This document shows positions 33,901-42,877 of a DNA stretch of 64,000 nucleotides, piece by piece. The notes under the pieces are model-generated. The model made no database searches. It was not told the origin of the DNA and saw only the letters and a program-made list of their open reading frames with translations. Both the position numbers and the translations under genes were made by a program. The stretch's first letter is position 1. Each line of letters opens with the position of its first letter. The DNA comes from Streptomyces sp. NBC_00162 (GTDB lineage Bacteria; Actinomycetota; Actinomycetes; Streptomycetales; Streptomycetaceae), in the NCBI RefSeq assembly GCF_024611995.1, contig NZ_CP102510.1, positions 324,841-388,840 of the forward strand. Reading direction: 5' to 3'.

Positions 33901-33969
33901 GAGATGCCACCCGCCAGCCCGGGCGGCCCCGGGGAGCAGAAGTGGGGGAGTTCATGACCGACGCCGAGA
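33901..33969 (+). pseudogene. Remnant of a sigma-cassette junction
   Basis: GAGATGCC...GGGGAGCAG...GTGGGGGAGTTCATGACCGA matches 39912-39979, the junction between the small membrane gene and the sigma gene of the second cassette, including the ATGACCGACGCCGAG start. After it the frame degenerates (ATGCCGACACCC). It is a dead copy of that junction next to the first cassette. Confidence 0.6.
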
Positions 33970-34514
33970 TGCCGACACCCATGGCTGTCTCTCGCGCACC
34001 TGGTGAGGGCCGGCTTTGGCCAGGGACTGAAGGGACTTGGTTTTGGAAGTGACGCGCCACCTCGCTGGCGCGGTCCTGATCCTGCGAGGGGTCTGCAGAT
34101 TGGCCGTTGGCGTGCACGCCGACACCTGCCGGGCACGGCCGCCACGACCTGCTGCTGTGCGCGATCGGCCCAGCCGATGGTGATCACCGCGTGGGGCAGC
34201 CGGAACCGCAAGCGATCCTTGGCGGCGTGGCAGGAGTACGACGCGAGGGAGGCGGCGCTCGCTTTCGCGACGGCCCACTCCGCCACACAGTCGGGGCAGG
34301 TGAGCGGTCGCCCGCCTACCCGCAAGCCGACGCCCCACACCGACGAGCAGGACTACGACCAGGCTCGAGGCGGAGGGAATCAGAGGTGTCGATGAACCCG
34401 TCGGTGGACTTCACCCAGGCGTGACGAGAGACCTGACGGCGGGTTCGAGTTCCTCCACCGCCTCCCGGGTGATCCGGCGCGGGCACCACCGGCCGTAACC
34501 GTCAAGACGGCTGT
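33970..34514. other. Stretch without a confident gene
   Basis: A minus-strand frame at about 34130-34340 reads PLTCPDCVAEWAVAKASAAS then HAAKDRLRFRLPHAVITIGW with a CxxC, and might be a small remnant, but start and end are unclear. The rest shows no support. Confidence 0.3.
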
Positions 34515-35270
34515 CTATCCGCGGTCTGAGCTTGGCGTGGCAGTGCCGCCTGAGGTCGGTTCGGCCTTCGTGTAGAGGATCTCGCGGGCCTGGTCCGCGG
34601 CGCGGGTGATGCTCTCGGAGACGAAGTCGACGAAGCGGGCGATGTTCTCGAGGCGGGTGGCGGCCGGGGTGTCAGGGCCGAGGATGCCCACCCCCTGCCG
34701 TGCGGTCTCGGCGAGCTGAGCGGTGGAGCGCGCGCTGGCGATCATGGACTGGTACCAGACGTCGTCGTCGACGATGTAGCGCTCGCGGCGGCGTTCATCC
34801 CGTTCCCGGCGGACGAGGCCCTGACTCTCCAGGAACGCGATCGCTTTGGAGATCGACGCCGGGCTGACCTGGAGGCGCTGGACGAGTTCGGACGCGGTGA
34901 GGCTGCCCGCGTCCGTGGTGTACAGGCAGGTCAGCACCCGGGCCATCATCTTGGGCAGGCCCGAAGCCATGAGCAGGGTGGTGAACGTCTCCTCGTACGC
35001 GCGCACCGCCTCGGGGTCGCGCCCATGAGCCTGCGGGGACGCCTGCGGCCCTCGGGGCGTGGCCTGCTTGCGCCGGTGGGCGCGGTGTTCGGTGGCGCGG
35101 TGGGCCAGATCGGCGCGGTAGCCGGCGGGGCCGCCGTTGCGCATGACCTCGCGCGTGATCGTCGAGGTCGGGCGATCGAGACGTCTGGCGATCTCCGCGT
35201 AGGCGAGCCCGTCGGCCACCCCCAGCGCGATCTGCTGGCGTTCCTGCTGGGTGAGCCTGCCTCCCGGCAT
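34515..35270 (-). CDS. GbsR/MarR-type regulator with IS30-like N-terminal HTH
   Basis: 251 residues with two DNA-binding parts. Residues 1-65: GGRLTQQERQQIALGVADGL, YAEIARRLDRPTSTITREVM, the HTH_38 pattern of IS30 transposases. Residues about 90-250: MarR/GbsR winged helix (ASELVQRLQVSPASISKAIA, FLESQGLVRRERDERRRERY). ATG 35270 has AAGGAG 8 bp upstream; upstream codons would lie in the operator region. It is divergent from the DUF4097/ABC exporter operon, which it probably controls through the GCAACG boxes. Confidence 0.85.
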   Translation of the reverse strand: MPGGRLTQQERQQIALGVADGLAYAEIARRLDRPTSTITREVMRNGGPAGYRADLAHRATEHRAHRRKQATPRGPQASPQAHGRDPEAVRAYEETFTTLLMASGLPKMMARVLTCLYTTDAGSLTASELVQRLQVSPASISKAIAFLESQGLVRRERDERRRERYIVDDDVWYQSMIASARSTAQLAETARQGVGILGPDTPAATRLENIARFVDFVSESITRAADQAREILYTKAEPTSGGTATPSSDRG

Positions 35271-35325
35271 CGCGATCTCCTTCGTTCTCCTTGATGCCGC
35301 CACTATAGCGTTCACCCTCAATCCA

Positions 35326-35450
35326 TTGCAACGCACAGACGGCTGTCGTTGCGTTAATTTCAAAGACTGTTGCAACGATTTCTAGCCTTTGACCTGCGAA
35401 AATAACAATCTTTCGCAACGAACACATTGAACGATCTTTGAATGCAACGT
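35326..35450. promoter_or_regulatory. Cluster of five GCAACG-type operator boxes
   Basis: TTGCAACGC (35326), CGTTGCGTTA (35347), TTGCAACGA (35370), TTCGCAACGAA (35412) and AATGCAACGT (35441), in both orientations, in an AT-rich divergent intergenic region. They fit binding sites of the MarR-type regulator at 34515-35270 for both promoters. Confidence 0.65.
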
Positions 35451-35492
35451 AGCGTTTTCGACATCAGAAACAACGAGTCGAAGGACAGCATC

Positions 35493-36164
35493 ATGCAGAA
35501 GTTCGCCACCCCCGCCCCGATCGCCACCGTCCTGGACATCCCCGCGGGACTCATCCGGTTCATCGCCGCCGACCGGGCCGACACCACGGTCGAGGTCCGG
35601 CCGGTGAACGCCTCGAGCAGCCGTGACGTGAAGGCGGCGGAGCAGACCACGGTCGAGTACGTCGACGGCGTGCTGCGGATCGCAGCCGCTCCGGCGAAGA
35701 ACCGGATCCTGGGCCACTCCGGTTCCGTCGAGGTGACGGTCCAGCTGCCCGCCGGTTCCCGCGTCGAGGCGAAGACGGCCGCCGCCGAACTCCGGGGCGT
35801 CGGACGGCTGGGCGATGTCACCCTCGAGGCCGCGCAGGGCTCGATCAAGCTCGACGAGACCGCGGGCGCCCGCCTCACGCTCCTCGCCGGCGACATCTCC
35901 GTCGGCCGCCTCGGCGGCCCGGCCCAGATCAGCACGCAGAAGGGCGACATCCAGGTCGCCGAGGCCGTCCGCGGTGCGGTCGAACTGCGGACGGAGGCGG
36001 GAAACCTGTCGATCGGCGCCGCCCGGGGCGTCTCGGCCTCCCTCGACGCCGGTACCGCCTACGGCCGCATCCACAACGCGCTCAAGAACACCGACGGCGC
36101 CACCGCCGGCCTGACCATCCACGCGACCACCGCCTACGGCGACATCACCGCCCGCAGCCTCTAA
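35493..36164 (+). CDS. DUF4097-like beta-helical protein
   Basis: 223 residues of repeated beta strands: SGSVEVTVQLPAGSRVEAKT, AAELRGVGRLGDVTLEAAQG, AYGRIHNAL, TTAYGDITARSL. This adhesin-like pattern (DUF4097) is common in actinomycete proteins encoded with ABC exporters and PadR/MarR regulators. ATG 35493 follows AAGGAC. No signal peptide. It lies 13 bp before the ABC ATPase, so one operon. Confidence 0.88.
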   Translation: MQKFATPAPIATVLDIPAGLIRFIAADRADTTVEVRPVNASSSRDVKAAEQTTVEYVDGVLRIAAAPAKNRILGHSGSVEVTVQLPAGSRVEAKTAAAELRGVGRLGDVTLEAAQGSIKLDETAGARLTLLAGDISVGRLGGPAQISTQKGDIQVAEAVRGAVELRTEAGNLSIGAARGVSASLDAGTAYGRIHNALKNTDGATAGLTIHATTAYGDITARSL

Positions 36165-36177
36165 AGGAGCACTCCTC

Positions 36178-37137
36178 ATGACCAACCTGGCCATCGCGGC
36201 GAACGGGCTGCGCAAGTCCTACGGCGACAAGGTCGTCCTCGACGGCATCGACCTGCACGTCCCGGCGGGCACGATCTTCTCCCTGCTCGGCCCGAACGGC
36301 GCCGGCAAGACCACCGCCGTCAAGATCCTCTCCACCCTCATCACCGCCGACGCCGGCGACCTGCGGGTCGCCGGCCACGACCTGACCGCCGACCCGCAGG
36401 CGGTCCGCGCCGCGATCGGCGTCACCGGCCAGTTCTCCGCCGTCGACGGCCTGATCACCGGCGAGGAGAACATGCTCCTCATGGCGGACCTGCACCACCT
36501 GTCGAAGCGTGAGGGGCGGCGGGTCGCCGCCGAGTTGCTGGAGCGCTTCGACCTCACCGAGGCGGCGAAGAAGCCCGCCTCCACCTACTCCGGCGGCATG
36601 AAGCGCCGCCTCGACATCGCCATGACCCTGGTCGGCAACCCGCGGATCATCTTCCTCGACGAGCCGACCACCGGCCTCGACCCCCGCTCCCGCCACACCA
36701 TGTGGGGGATCATCCGCGAGCTCGTCTCCGACGGCGTCACCGTCTTCCTCACCACGCAGTACCTGGAGGAGGCCGACGAACTCGCCGACCGCATCGCCGT
36801 GCTCAACGACGGCAAGATCGCCGCCCAAGGCACCGCCGAGGAGCTCAAGCGGCTCATCCCCGGCGGCCACGTCCGACTCCGCTTCGCCGACCCGGCCGCG
36901 TACCAGAGCGCCGCCTCCGCGCTGCGCGAGGTCACCCGGGACGACGAGGCACTGGCGCTGCAGATCCTCAGCGACGGCAGCCAGCGCGAGCTGCGCTCCA
37001 TCCTCGACCGGCTGGACTCGGCCGGCATCGAGGCCGACGAGCTGACCGTGCACACCCCCGACCTCGACGATGTGTTCTTCGCCCTGACCGGCGGGGGAAC
37101 CAACATCCCCAACCAGCCCAAGGAGTCAGTCCGATGA
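36178..37137 (+). CDS. ABC exporter ATP-binding protein, DrrA type
   Basis: 319 residues. Walker A GPNGAGKTTAVK (about 40-51), signature YSGGMKRRLDIA, Walker B IIFLDEPTTGLDPRSRHTMW and the H-loop region TTQYLEEADEL. The C-terminal 90 residues match daunorubicin-resistance DrrA proteins (LRFADPAAYQSAASAL; LTVHTPDLDDVFFALTG). Couples ATP hydrolysis to drug or lipid export with the permease whose start overlaps its stop (ATGA). Confidence 0.95.
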   Translation: MTNLAIAANGLRKSYGDKVVLDGIDLHVPAGTIFSLLGPNGAGKTTAVKILSTLITADAGDLRVAGHDLTADPQAVRAAIGVTGQFSAVDGLITGEENMLLMADLHHLSKREGRRVAAELLERFDLTEAAKKPASTYSGGMKRRLDIAMTLVGNPRIIFLDEPTTGLDPRSRHTMWGIIRELVSDGVTVFLTTQYLEEADELADRIAVLNDGKIAAQGTAEELKRLIPGGHVRLRFADPAAYQSAASALREVTRDDEALALQILSDGSQRELRSILDRLDSAGIEADELTVHTPDLDDVFFALTGGGTNIPNQPKESVR

Positions 37138-37925
37138 GCTCCCTCTCCCTCGCCGTACGCGACTCGTCCACGATGCTGCGCCGCAACCTCCTGCACGCCA
37201 GGCGCTACCCGTCCCTCACCCTGAACCTCCTGCTCACCCCGGTCATGCTGCTGCTGCTCTTCGTCTACCTCTTCGGCGACGTGATGAGCGCGGGCATCGG
37301 CGGCGGCGGCGCGGACCGCTCCGCGTACATCGCCTACCTCGTCCCGGGCCTCTTGCTGATGACCATCGGCAGCACCACGATCGGCACCGCGGTGTCCGTC
37401 TCCACCGACATGACCGAGGGCATCATCGCCCGCTTCCGCACGATGGCGATCCACCGCCCTTCGGTGCTCATCGGGCACGTCGTCGGCAGCGTGCTGCAGT
37501 GCGTGATGAGCGTGGTCCTCGTCGGGGCCGTCGCCGTGGCCATCGGCTTCCGCTCCACGGACGCCACGGTCCTGGAGTGGATCGCGGCGTTCGGACTGCT
37601 CGTGCTCTTCGCCCTGGCACTCACCTGGATCGCCGTCGGCATGGGCCTGATCAGCCCGAACGCCGAGGCCGCCAGCAACAACGCGATGCCACTCATCTTC
37701 CTGCCGCTCATCTCCAGCGCCTTCGTCCCGGTCGACTCCATGCCCGGCTGGTTCCAGCCGATCGCCGAGTACCAGCCGTTCACGCCAGCCATCGAGACCC
37801 TGCGCGGGCTGCTGCTCGGCACCGAGATCGGCCACAACGGGTGGCTCGCGGTCGCCTGGTGCCTGGGCCTCGCGGTGCTCGGCTACTTCTGGTCGGCCTC
37901 GAAGTTCAACCGCGACCCGAAGTAA
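37134..37925 (+). CDS. ABC exporter permease, DrrB type
   Basis: 263 residues of ABC-2 family. Six hydrophobic segments, for example LTLNLLLTPVMLLLLFVYLF, YLVPGLLLMTIGSTTIGTAV, VLQCVMSVVLVGAVAVAIGF, ALTWIAVGMGLISPNAEAAS and WCLGLAVLGYFW. FVPVDSMPGWFQPIAEYQPF then TP is the DrrB hallmark. ATG overlaps the ATPase stop. Confidence 0.93.
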   Translation: MSSLSLAVRDSSTMLRRNLLHARRYPSLTLNLLLTPVMLLLLFVYLFGDVMSAGIGGGGADRSAYIAYLVPGLLLMTIGSTTIGTAVSVSTDMTEGIIARFRTMAIHRPSVLIGHVVGSVLQCVMSVVLVGAVAVAIGFRSTDATVLEWIAAFGLLVLFALALTWIAVGMGLISPNAEAASNNAMPLIFLPLISSAFVPVDSMPGWFQPIAEYQPFTPAIETLRGLLLGTEIGHNGWLAVAWCLGLAVLGYFWSASKFNRDPK

Positions 37926-38120
37926 CCGCCATGACAGCGCGGGCCGCCCCGGGGCGGCGTACTCCGACACCGCGTCGGGCGTACGCCGCCCCGTCGGCGT
38001 TCTCGGCCATCCACCGGGCCCGCTCCGCCGACACCGTCGGCCGGAACCGCCGTAGCACCCGGAGCCGTTCGGCTGGCACGAGCAACCGCACCGCGGAAGG
38101 CCAGCGGGCAAGGCCCGCCG

Positions 38121-38624
38121 TCAGGACGACGCCGACGCAGAAGGTGACGTGGGAGCAGAGGAGGTACTGCCGTCGTCCAGACACATCAGCGACACGATAA
38201 CCGGCGCCTGAATGCCCTGTGCCGGCTCCCCCGAGAAGCTGGTGATGACCGTCCAGTTGTTCTTCACGAGGGTGAGCGTCTCGCTGCCCATGTCGGGACC
38301 GGTCTGCCAGCCATGCTCGGAACGGGCCCGCGCGAAGGCCGCCTTCAGAGCGGCGTCCACCGTCTCCGGCGCATGCCGTCCCGAGAGCCGTTCGCGGCAC
38401 CTGCCCAGATAGGTCGAGGGCTCCCTCTCCACCGTGATGCCCTCTGCCGCCAGTATCGAGGTCATCTCCGGCACCACCGTGTCCGCAGGCAGCGGCGGAC
38501 CCGAGAAGCGCGGGGGCAGCGGGCCGAGGTCCCGCAGCGGGAAAGCGCAGGCCGTCGCCGTCGCTGTCATCAGTGCCGCCATGACCAGGGACGCCAGGGC
38601 TGCGCGCCTGTGTCGCCGTCGCAC
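38121..38624 (-). CDS. Putative lipoprotein, unknown function
   Basis: About 167 residues from GTG 38624 (AGGACGG upstream; ATG 38672 is the alternative). The N-terminus RRHRRAALASLVMAALMTAT ends in TATAC, a plausible lipobox. The mature part contains TVVPEMTSILAAEGITVERE, DAALKAAFARARSEHGWQTG and LTLVKNNWTVITSFSGEPA, and ends in a Ser/Ala tail. No catalytic motif. Confidence 0.7.
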   Translation of the reverse strand: MRRRHRRAALASLVMAALMTATATACAFPLRDLGPLPPRFSGPPLPADTVVPEMTSILAAEGITVEREPSTYLGRCRERLSGRHAPETVDAALKAAFARARSEHGWQTGPDMGSETLTLVKNNWTVITSFSGEPAQGIQAPVIVSLMCLDDGSTSSAPTSPSASASS

Positions 38625-38773
38625 TATGGTGTCCGTCCTCTCTGTTCTCTGCACGGCCGGCCAGTCTCCCATCCCGCTGATCTTGACGGACCACCGGCCA
38701 CGGACACGTGCCCGGCCGGCCCCTCGAACGCTCTCGTCCACAGGCAGGTGCTGCCTGCCGGCTCGCACCGCCT

Positions 38774-39292
38774 CTACTCAGACAAGACGGTCGAGTCCGG
38801 GCGCTGACGACGCACCTTCAGGCGCAGCACCGCATGCCGGGCGTTCCGGCATCTCGCGGCCAGTGCGACGCGTGCGGGATGGCGGAGTTCGAGCAGCCGG
38901 ACGCGGTCGTAGTCCGGCGCGATGCCGTACGACAGCACGCTCGCCGGGTCGATCCTGGAGCCGACGATGAGGGCGGAGTTGATCCGTGCCCTGCGCCGGT
39001 AGTCCGCCAGCTCCCCGGACCCCCATCCGTCCCCGTCGCAGCCGATGGGCGTGCGAGCGGGAGAGCCGGAGTCGCTCACTCCCACCCCCCAGTGCAGGTA
39101 GCCGCCGGGGTTGCCGAAGTAGTGCTGCTCGGCATAGCTGAACCGACGGGCTCCCAGCGCAGGCCACGGCCCAACAGGGTTCGGACCGAGGGCGGGCAGA
39201 GAGGCCAGCGGCGTTCTGCCGAGCCTGATGCGGTGGGGTCCGACAGCCACGCGCGGACGGAAGAGCCGACTGCGCGTGGGCAGGGAGTACAT
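38774..39292 (-). CDS. Hypothetical protein
   Basis: 172 residues from ATG 39292. It reads FSYAEQHYFGNPGGYLHWGV, GVSDSGSPARTPIGCDGDGW, RARINSALIVGSRIDPASVL, SYGIAPDYDRVRLLELRHPA. These are coherent segments, unlike the competing frames. No family recognised; aromatic and Gly-rich centre. The frame continues further upstream as low-complexity Pro/Arg sequence that I exclude. Confidence 0.5.
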   Translation of the reverse strand: MYSLPTRSRLFRPRVAVGPHRIRLGRTPLASLPALGPNPVGPWPALGARRFSYAEQHYFGNPGGYLHWGVGVSDSGSPARTPIGCDGDGWGSGELADYRRRARINSALIVGSRIDPASVLSYGIAPDYDRVRLLELRHPARVALAARCRNARHAVLRLKVRRQRPDSTVLSE

Positions 39293-39740
39293 CGGCGGCG
39301 GCCCTCTCGTATGCCTGCGCGTCCGAGCACGCCGGGACCAGGCCCCGTGCGCGACCGGTCGGCGGAGGTCGCGGGGGCCCGTGTGGGGCGCGGTTCCGCC
39401 CGCCCGCCCGTCGCCGGGTTCCGTCCGTCGTGGTCGCCAGACTCGCTCGTTCCTCACCGCTGATTTTTGATCGCCCGCGTGCCCGCTGCTGGTGTGCCGC
39501 GATCGGGCCCGGGAGGGGTCTGGCCAGGGAGGTTTCCGCCCGTGTGCGCGGCGCGTGGGGGCGTGCAGGCAAGCGGATGTGATTGCTCCGGAAAATTTAC
39601 GAAATCCCTCTGAACGTTTGGGGGTTCTTTTCGCTTGGCTGATGAGTAGGAGCCGGCTTTGAGCCGGTTCCCGGCTGCCGGACCTGGGGGGAGGCACGCC
39701 TGGACTCTCAACTGATCCGCTTGGAAGGACTCCCTTCGAC
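39293..39740. other. Non-coding stretch before the second sigma cassette
   Basis: No convincing frame. An AT-richer stretch (GATTGCTCCGGAAAATTTAC, 39579-39598, then GAAATCCCTCTGAACG) about 150 bp before the cassette is a likely promoter zone. GGAAGGA at 39722-39728 is the RBS of the next gene. Confidence 0.4.
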
Positions 39741-39968
39741 GTGAACAGCACTGAGCCCCTCGTCCTGGCGCTGATAGGCGCGACTGCTGCCCGGGTGTTC
39801 GCGCCCGATGTGGTGAGAGGTCTGCGGCGCCTGCTGGGCGCCGGTGTCCGGGTCGGCGCGGCCGAACTGTCCGCGAGCCGCCCGCCCTACGGCCCCGTGG
39901 TCCGTCAGCGGGAGATGCCTGCCGCGAGCCTGGACGGGCCGGGGGAGCAGCCGTGGGGGAGTTCATGA
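39741..39968 (+). CDS. Small membrane-type protein, first gene of second sigma cassette
   Basis: 75 residues from GTG 39741 with GGAAGGA 13 bp upstream. One amphipathic or hydrophobic N-terminal helix (PLVLALIGATAARVFAPDVV), then a basic region and a Pro/Gly tail. Its stop overlaps the sigma start (ATGA, 39965-39968). Same place and style as 33350-33589. Confidence 0.6.
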   Translation: MNSTEPLVLALIGATAARVFAPDVVRGLRRLLGAGVRVGAAELSASRPPYGPVVRQREMPAASLDGPGEQPWGSS

Positions 39969-40540
39969 CCGACGCCGAGTACGACCCCTTCGGGGAGCAG
40001 GCGGTCTCCAGCGAGCTCGCTGGCGTTATGCCGGTGGAGTTCGTCGCCTTCCACTCGCAGAACCACGTGGCCTACCTCGAGTACGCCCACCTCGAACTCG
40101 GCGGGGAGGCCGCCCAGGCGGTGGTCGAGGACGTGTTCACCTTCCTCCTCGAGGTCTGGCCCGATGTTCTCCAGGAGGCCAACCTGCAGGCGTTCGCCTG
40201 GGCGCAGCTTCGCGAGCACGTCGAGCGCTACCGGGCTCGGCAGGTCGTCCCGGTCGCGCTCGTGGACACCGCCCGCTACGCGGCTCTGCGCCGCGGTTCG
40301 AGGCGGAGCCTGGAGCTGATCGAGTCCCGGTCCGGCGTGTACGAGGCGATCGCGGAGCTTCCCGACCGGCACTACGACGTGGTGCTGCTGACCTTCCTGA
40401 TGGGGCTGGAGACCTCTGAGGTGGCGCAGCGGATGGGTATCGCCGTCGGGACGGTCCGCTCCCACCTGCACACGGCCCGCCGCATGCTCGCGAAGAAGAT
40501 CGGAATCGACTTGACTCCCGGAGAGGAGAAGGACCTGTGA
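39965..40540 (+). CDS. ECF-type sigma factor, second cassette
   Basis: 191 residues. Region 2-like N-terminus (MPVEFVAFHSQNHVAYLEYA, VVEDVFTFLLEVWPDVLQEA). Region 4: AIAELPDRHYDVVLLTFLMG, LETSEVAQRMGIAVGTVRSH, LHTARRMLAKKIG. ATG 39965 overlaps the upstream stop and has GGGGGAG just before it; GTG 39953 is the alternative. The GTG of the IclR-like gene overlaps its stop, so all three are coupled. No anti-sigma gene. Confidence 0.87.
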   Translation: MTDAEYDPFGEQAVSSELAGVMPVEFVAFHSQNHVAYLEYAHLELGGEAAQAVVEDVFTFLLEVWPDVLQEANLQAFAWAQLREHVERYRARQVVPVALVDTARYAALRRGSRRSLELIESRSGVYEAIAELPDRHYDVVLLTFLMGLETSEVAQRMGIAVGTVRSHLHTARRMLAKKIGIDLTPGEEKDL

Positions 40541-42204
40541 ACGACATGATCCGCAACGACGCGGACGCCGGCAACGAGATGGACGAGGCTCTCCTGGACG
40601 CCGAAGTCTTCACCGACGAGTACGCGTCATACGACGAGGATGCCGCCCGCCGCCGTATCGCCCGCCGTATTGCCGCCGCCCGCCACAGCCGCGCCCTCAC
40701 CGCGCCGAGGGCCGCAGACGCCAGACTCGCGCTGTCGCCCGCGGGCCGGCCCAGCAGCCCGGCCGAGCGCAAGCTCGTCCTGGACGCGGCCTGCAACGTA
40801 CGGGCCGCCCGCACGCTGGACACCCTGGCCCGCGCCCTCGTCGACAGCCCCACCTTCACCCGCCTCGCGCTCGACTCGGAGGCCTGGCCCCACAGCCAGC
40901 CCTCCGCACTCCTCTTCGCCAGCCTCCTGCACCTCTCCGGCCGGATGGAGGCAGCCCAGTTCTGGTTCCAGTACGCCGCGGGCGCCGGATCCGACACCGC
41001 CGCCCGCGCCCTCTACCTCCTACACCTCTCCCGTGCCGAGATCGCCACCGCTCACCACTGGCACAACCAGCCCCCCGACCCCGGCCCCGGCGAGGCGCTG
41101 CCGCCGCTGCCTTTGGCCGACGCAGTCGAGGACACCCTGCAGGCGTCAATCATCTGGACCTCCCCGCCCATCTCCACCACCAAGATCACCCCCACCCCGC
41201 CCACGCAGCCCCACCTGCGGAACCTGCCCGACCCCATCCGCTTCGCCCTCGACACCACCACCCCCCACGACCACGAAGAGCTCGGCGACATCTACATCCC
41301 CACCCCCCGCCTCGCCTCCGCGCTGGCCCGCTGCGCACGACTGGACCCCGCCGGCCTGGCCGCGGACGCCAAACCGGGGGCCCGGATGGCAAAGCGGCCC
41401 AAGCGGCAGCAGCCGGTGAACACCCGCCTCGAGACCGCCCAGCGGGCCCTGCGCGTCCTGGAAGTCATCCACCGGCACGCCGAGGGTGTTTCCCGGACGC
41501 AGATCGCCCGCGAGACCGGTCTGCCCCAGCTGTATCTCGCCCACGCGATCGAGCACCTGGTCCGAACCCAGCTCGCCACCCCGATCGCCCCCAGCGTCTA
41601 CGCCGCCGGCTCCTCCCTCAAACTCGCCGAGACCGGCCGCAACGGCGGCGCGCTGCTACGCGAGACGCTCGCGTTCCTGCGCGACGAGGTCGGCGCCGCC
41701 GTCTACGTCGCCAGCTATACCGACGGCGAGGTCTCCATCACCCAATATGCCGACAGCCCCACCGCCCCCGCCGTCCACGAGTGGGTCGACTTCCGCGAAG
41801 CCGCCCACGCCTCCGCCGTCGGAAAAGCCCTCCTCGCCCAGCTCGAGGACGACGAGCGACGCGAACACCTGAACCGCCACCGGATGGAAGCCTTCACTCC
41901 CCACACCATCACCAGCCCCGAAGTCCTCTTCACTGAACTCGACACCCGACACCCGGGCGAGCCCCTCCTGGATCTGCAGGAGTACGCGCTCGGCACCGTC
42001 TGCGCGGCCGTCCCCATCCGTACAGGCCCCGAACCGGAATGCGTGGCGCTCTCCCTGCCGTCGCCGGACCCGCACAAGCTGCAGCAGGCAGCCCGCGTCC
42101 TGCGCAACGAAGCGATCGCCGTCCTCCTGGCCCTCCTGGTCGGAGGAACCCACCCGACTGCTCCCAGCGAGAACGGTGCTTCCCGCGTGGTGATCCACCG
42201 CTAG
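40537..42204 (+). CDS. Protein with C-terminal IclR-like domain, third gene of sigma cassette
   Basis: 555 residues. The N-terminal 60 are acidic. Residues about 60-180 are a helical SEL1/TPR-like part (ALLFASLLHLSGRMEAAQFW, FQYAAGAGSDTAARALYLLH) common in proteins encoded after Streptomyces sigma genes, followed by a Pro-rich linker. From about 293 there is an IclR-type module: winged helix (ALRVLEVIHRHAEGVSRTQI, ARETGLPQLYLAHAIEHLV) and effector domain (AAHASAVGKALLAQLEDDER, EPLLDLQEYALGTVCAAVPI). Probably links a ligand signal to the sigma factor. Confidence 0.78.
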   Translation: MNDMIRNDADAGNEMDEALLDAEVFTDEYASYDEDAARRRIARRIAAARHSRALTAPRAADARLALSPAGRPSSPAERKLVLDAACNVRAARTLDTLARALVDSPTFTRLALDSEAWPHSQPSALLFASLLHLSGRMEAAQFWFQYAAGAGSDTAARALYLLHLSRAEIATAHHWHNQPPDPGPGEALPPLPLADAVEDTLQASIIWTSPPISTTKITPTPPTQPHLRNLPDPIRFALDTTTPHDHEELGDIYIPTPRLASALARCARLDPAGLAADAKPGARMAKRPKRQQPVNTRLETAQRALRVLEVIHRHAEGVSRTQIARETGLPQLYLAHAIEHLVRTQLATPIAPSVYAAGSSLKLAETGRNGGALLRETLAFLRDEVGAAVYVASYTDGEVSITQYADSPTAPAVHEWVDFREAAHASAVGKALLAQLEDDERREHLNRHRMEAFTPHTITSPEVLFTELDTRHPGEPLLDLQEYALGTVCAAVPIRTGPEPECVALSLPSPDPHKLQQAARVLRNEAIAVLLALLVGGTHPTAPSENGASRVVIHR

Positions 42205-42223
42205 CCAGTCCTACGCCGCAGCG

Positions 42224-42496
42224 GTGTGGGTCCCGCCACTCATCGGGGGTGGCGGCCCACCCAGTATGTTGTCCCGGCGGTGGGTGTCCGGGCAGGGCCC
42301 CATTGCCGGGGCGGTCTCGGCCGCATCGAACCGGTCGAAGGGCGACCAGTCGCCGGAGACCTGGGTGCCGACGAACAACCTCTACTGGTGCACGTACAGC
42401 CGGGCCTGGACGCACGTGAAGTCGATGTACGGGCTGTCGGTCACCGCGGGGGAGAAGTTCGCCCTGGAAGGCATGCTCAACACCTGCACATCGTGA
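42224..42496 (+). pseudogene. C-terminal fragment of a secreted HNH nuclease
   Basis: NRSKGDQSPETWVPTNNLYW then CTYSRAWTHVKSMYGLSVTA and EGMLNTC correspond to the end of the HNH nuclease at 29508-30245 (NRSKADKDPAQWLPPAAAYH...). The catalytic DHxVPL part is missing. It lies just after the sigma cassette. Confidence 0.7.
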
Positions 42497-42809
42497 GTTC
42501 GAACCGGGCGAGGACCGCCGTGACGGTGGGGCCCTGACCAACGAGGAGGGACCCGCCACGGTGGTCTCCTATCAAAGCCGGTGCTCTGACTATCGGACGC
42601 GCCGGGGCACCGGCGGTGATGGTGGCGGGCCGTCGCCAGACACCCGCAGGTGTCGTGTTACGCAGTCACGCCGCGGGCACCCAGGCGCGGGCCGGGCGAC
42701 GAGCGCACGGGGCACCCGGGCGGCAGGGCTGCGCGTAGAGCTGACCGACATCGACCACATTGCATTCGATTCTGAGGCACAGCGAAAGTATCAGTTGATC
42801 AAAGTCTGT
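42497..42809. other. Non-coding stretch before the AbiE-type operon
   Basis: A possible frame at 42561-42830 is Arg/Gly-rich and unsupported. GC falls towards the AbiEi promoter. Confidence 0.35.
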
Positions 42810-42877
42810 GCAGCGTTCGTTACGTCTTAGGTGTAACGAACGCTGCTCATGAATCGGTCCACTGTTACTATTGCTGT
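42810..42877 (+). promoter_or_regulatory. AbiEi promoter with 14-bp inverted repeat, probably leaderless
   Basis: GCAGCGTTCGTTAC (42810-42823) and GTAACGAACGCTGC (42833-42846) are perfect inverted arms. Then a -10-like TACTAT (42866-42871) lies 6 bp before ATG 42878, so transcription would start at or next to the A of ATG. There is no ribosome binding site. AbiEi antitoxins are known to bind inverted repeats in their own promoter. Confidence 0.7.

Noticed and set aside
36585..38111. 508-codon minus-strand frame over the ABC exporter
   Set aside because: DrrA/DrrB motifs are on the plus strand; this frame is a shadow.
37928..38120. Possible coding remnant on the minus strand after the ABC exporter
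   Set aside because: Only a short Arg/Ala-rich frame (AERARWMAENADGAAYARRG) without homology or start; treated as intergenic.
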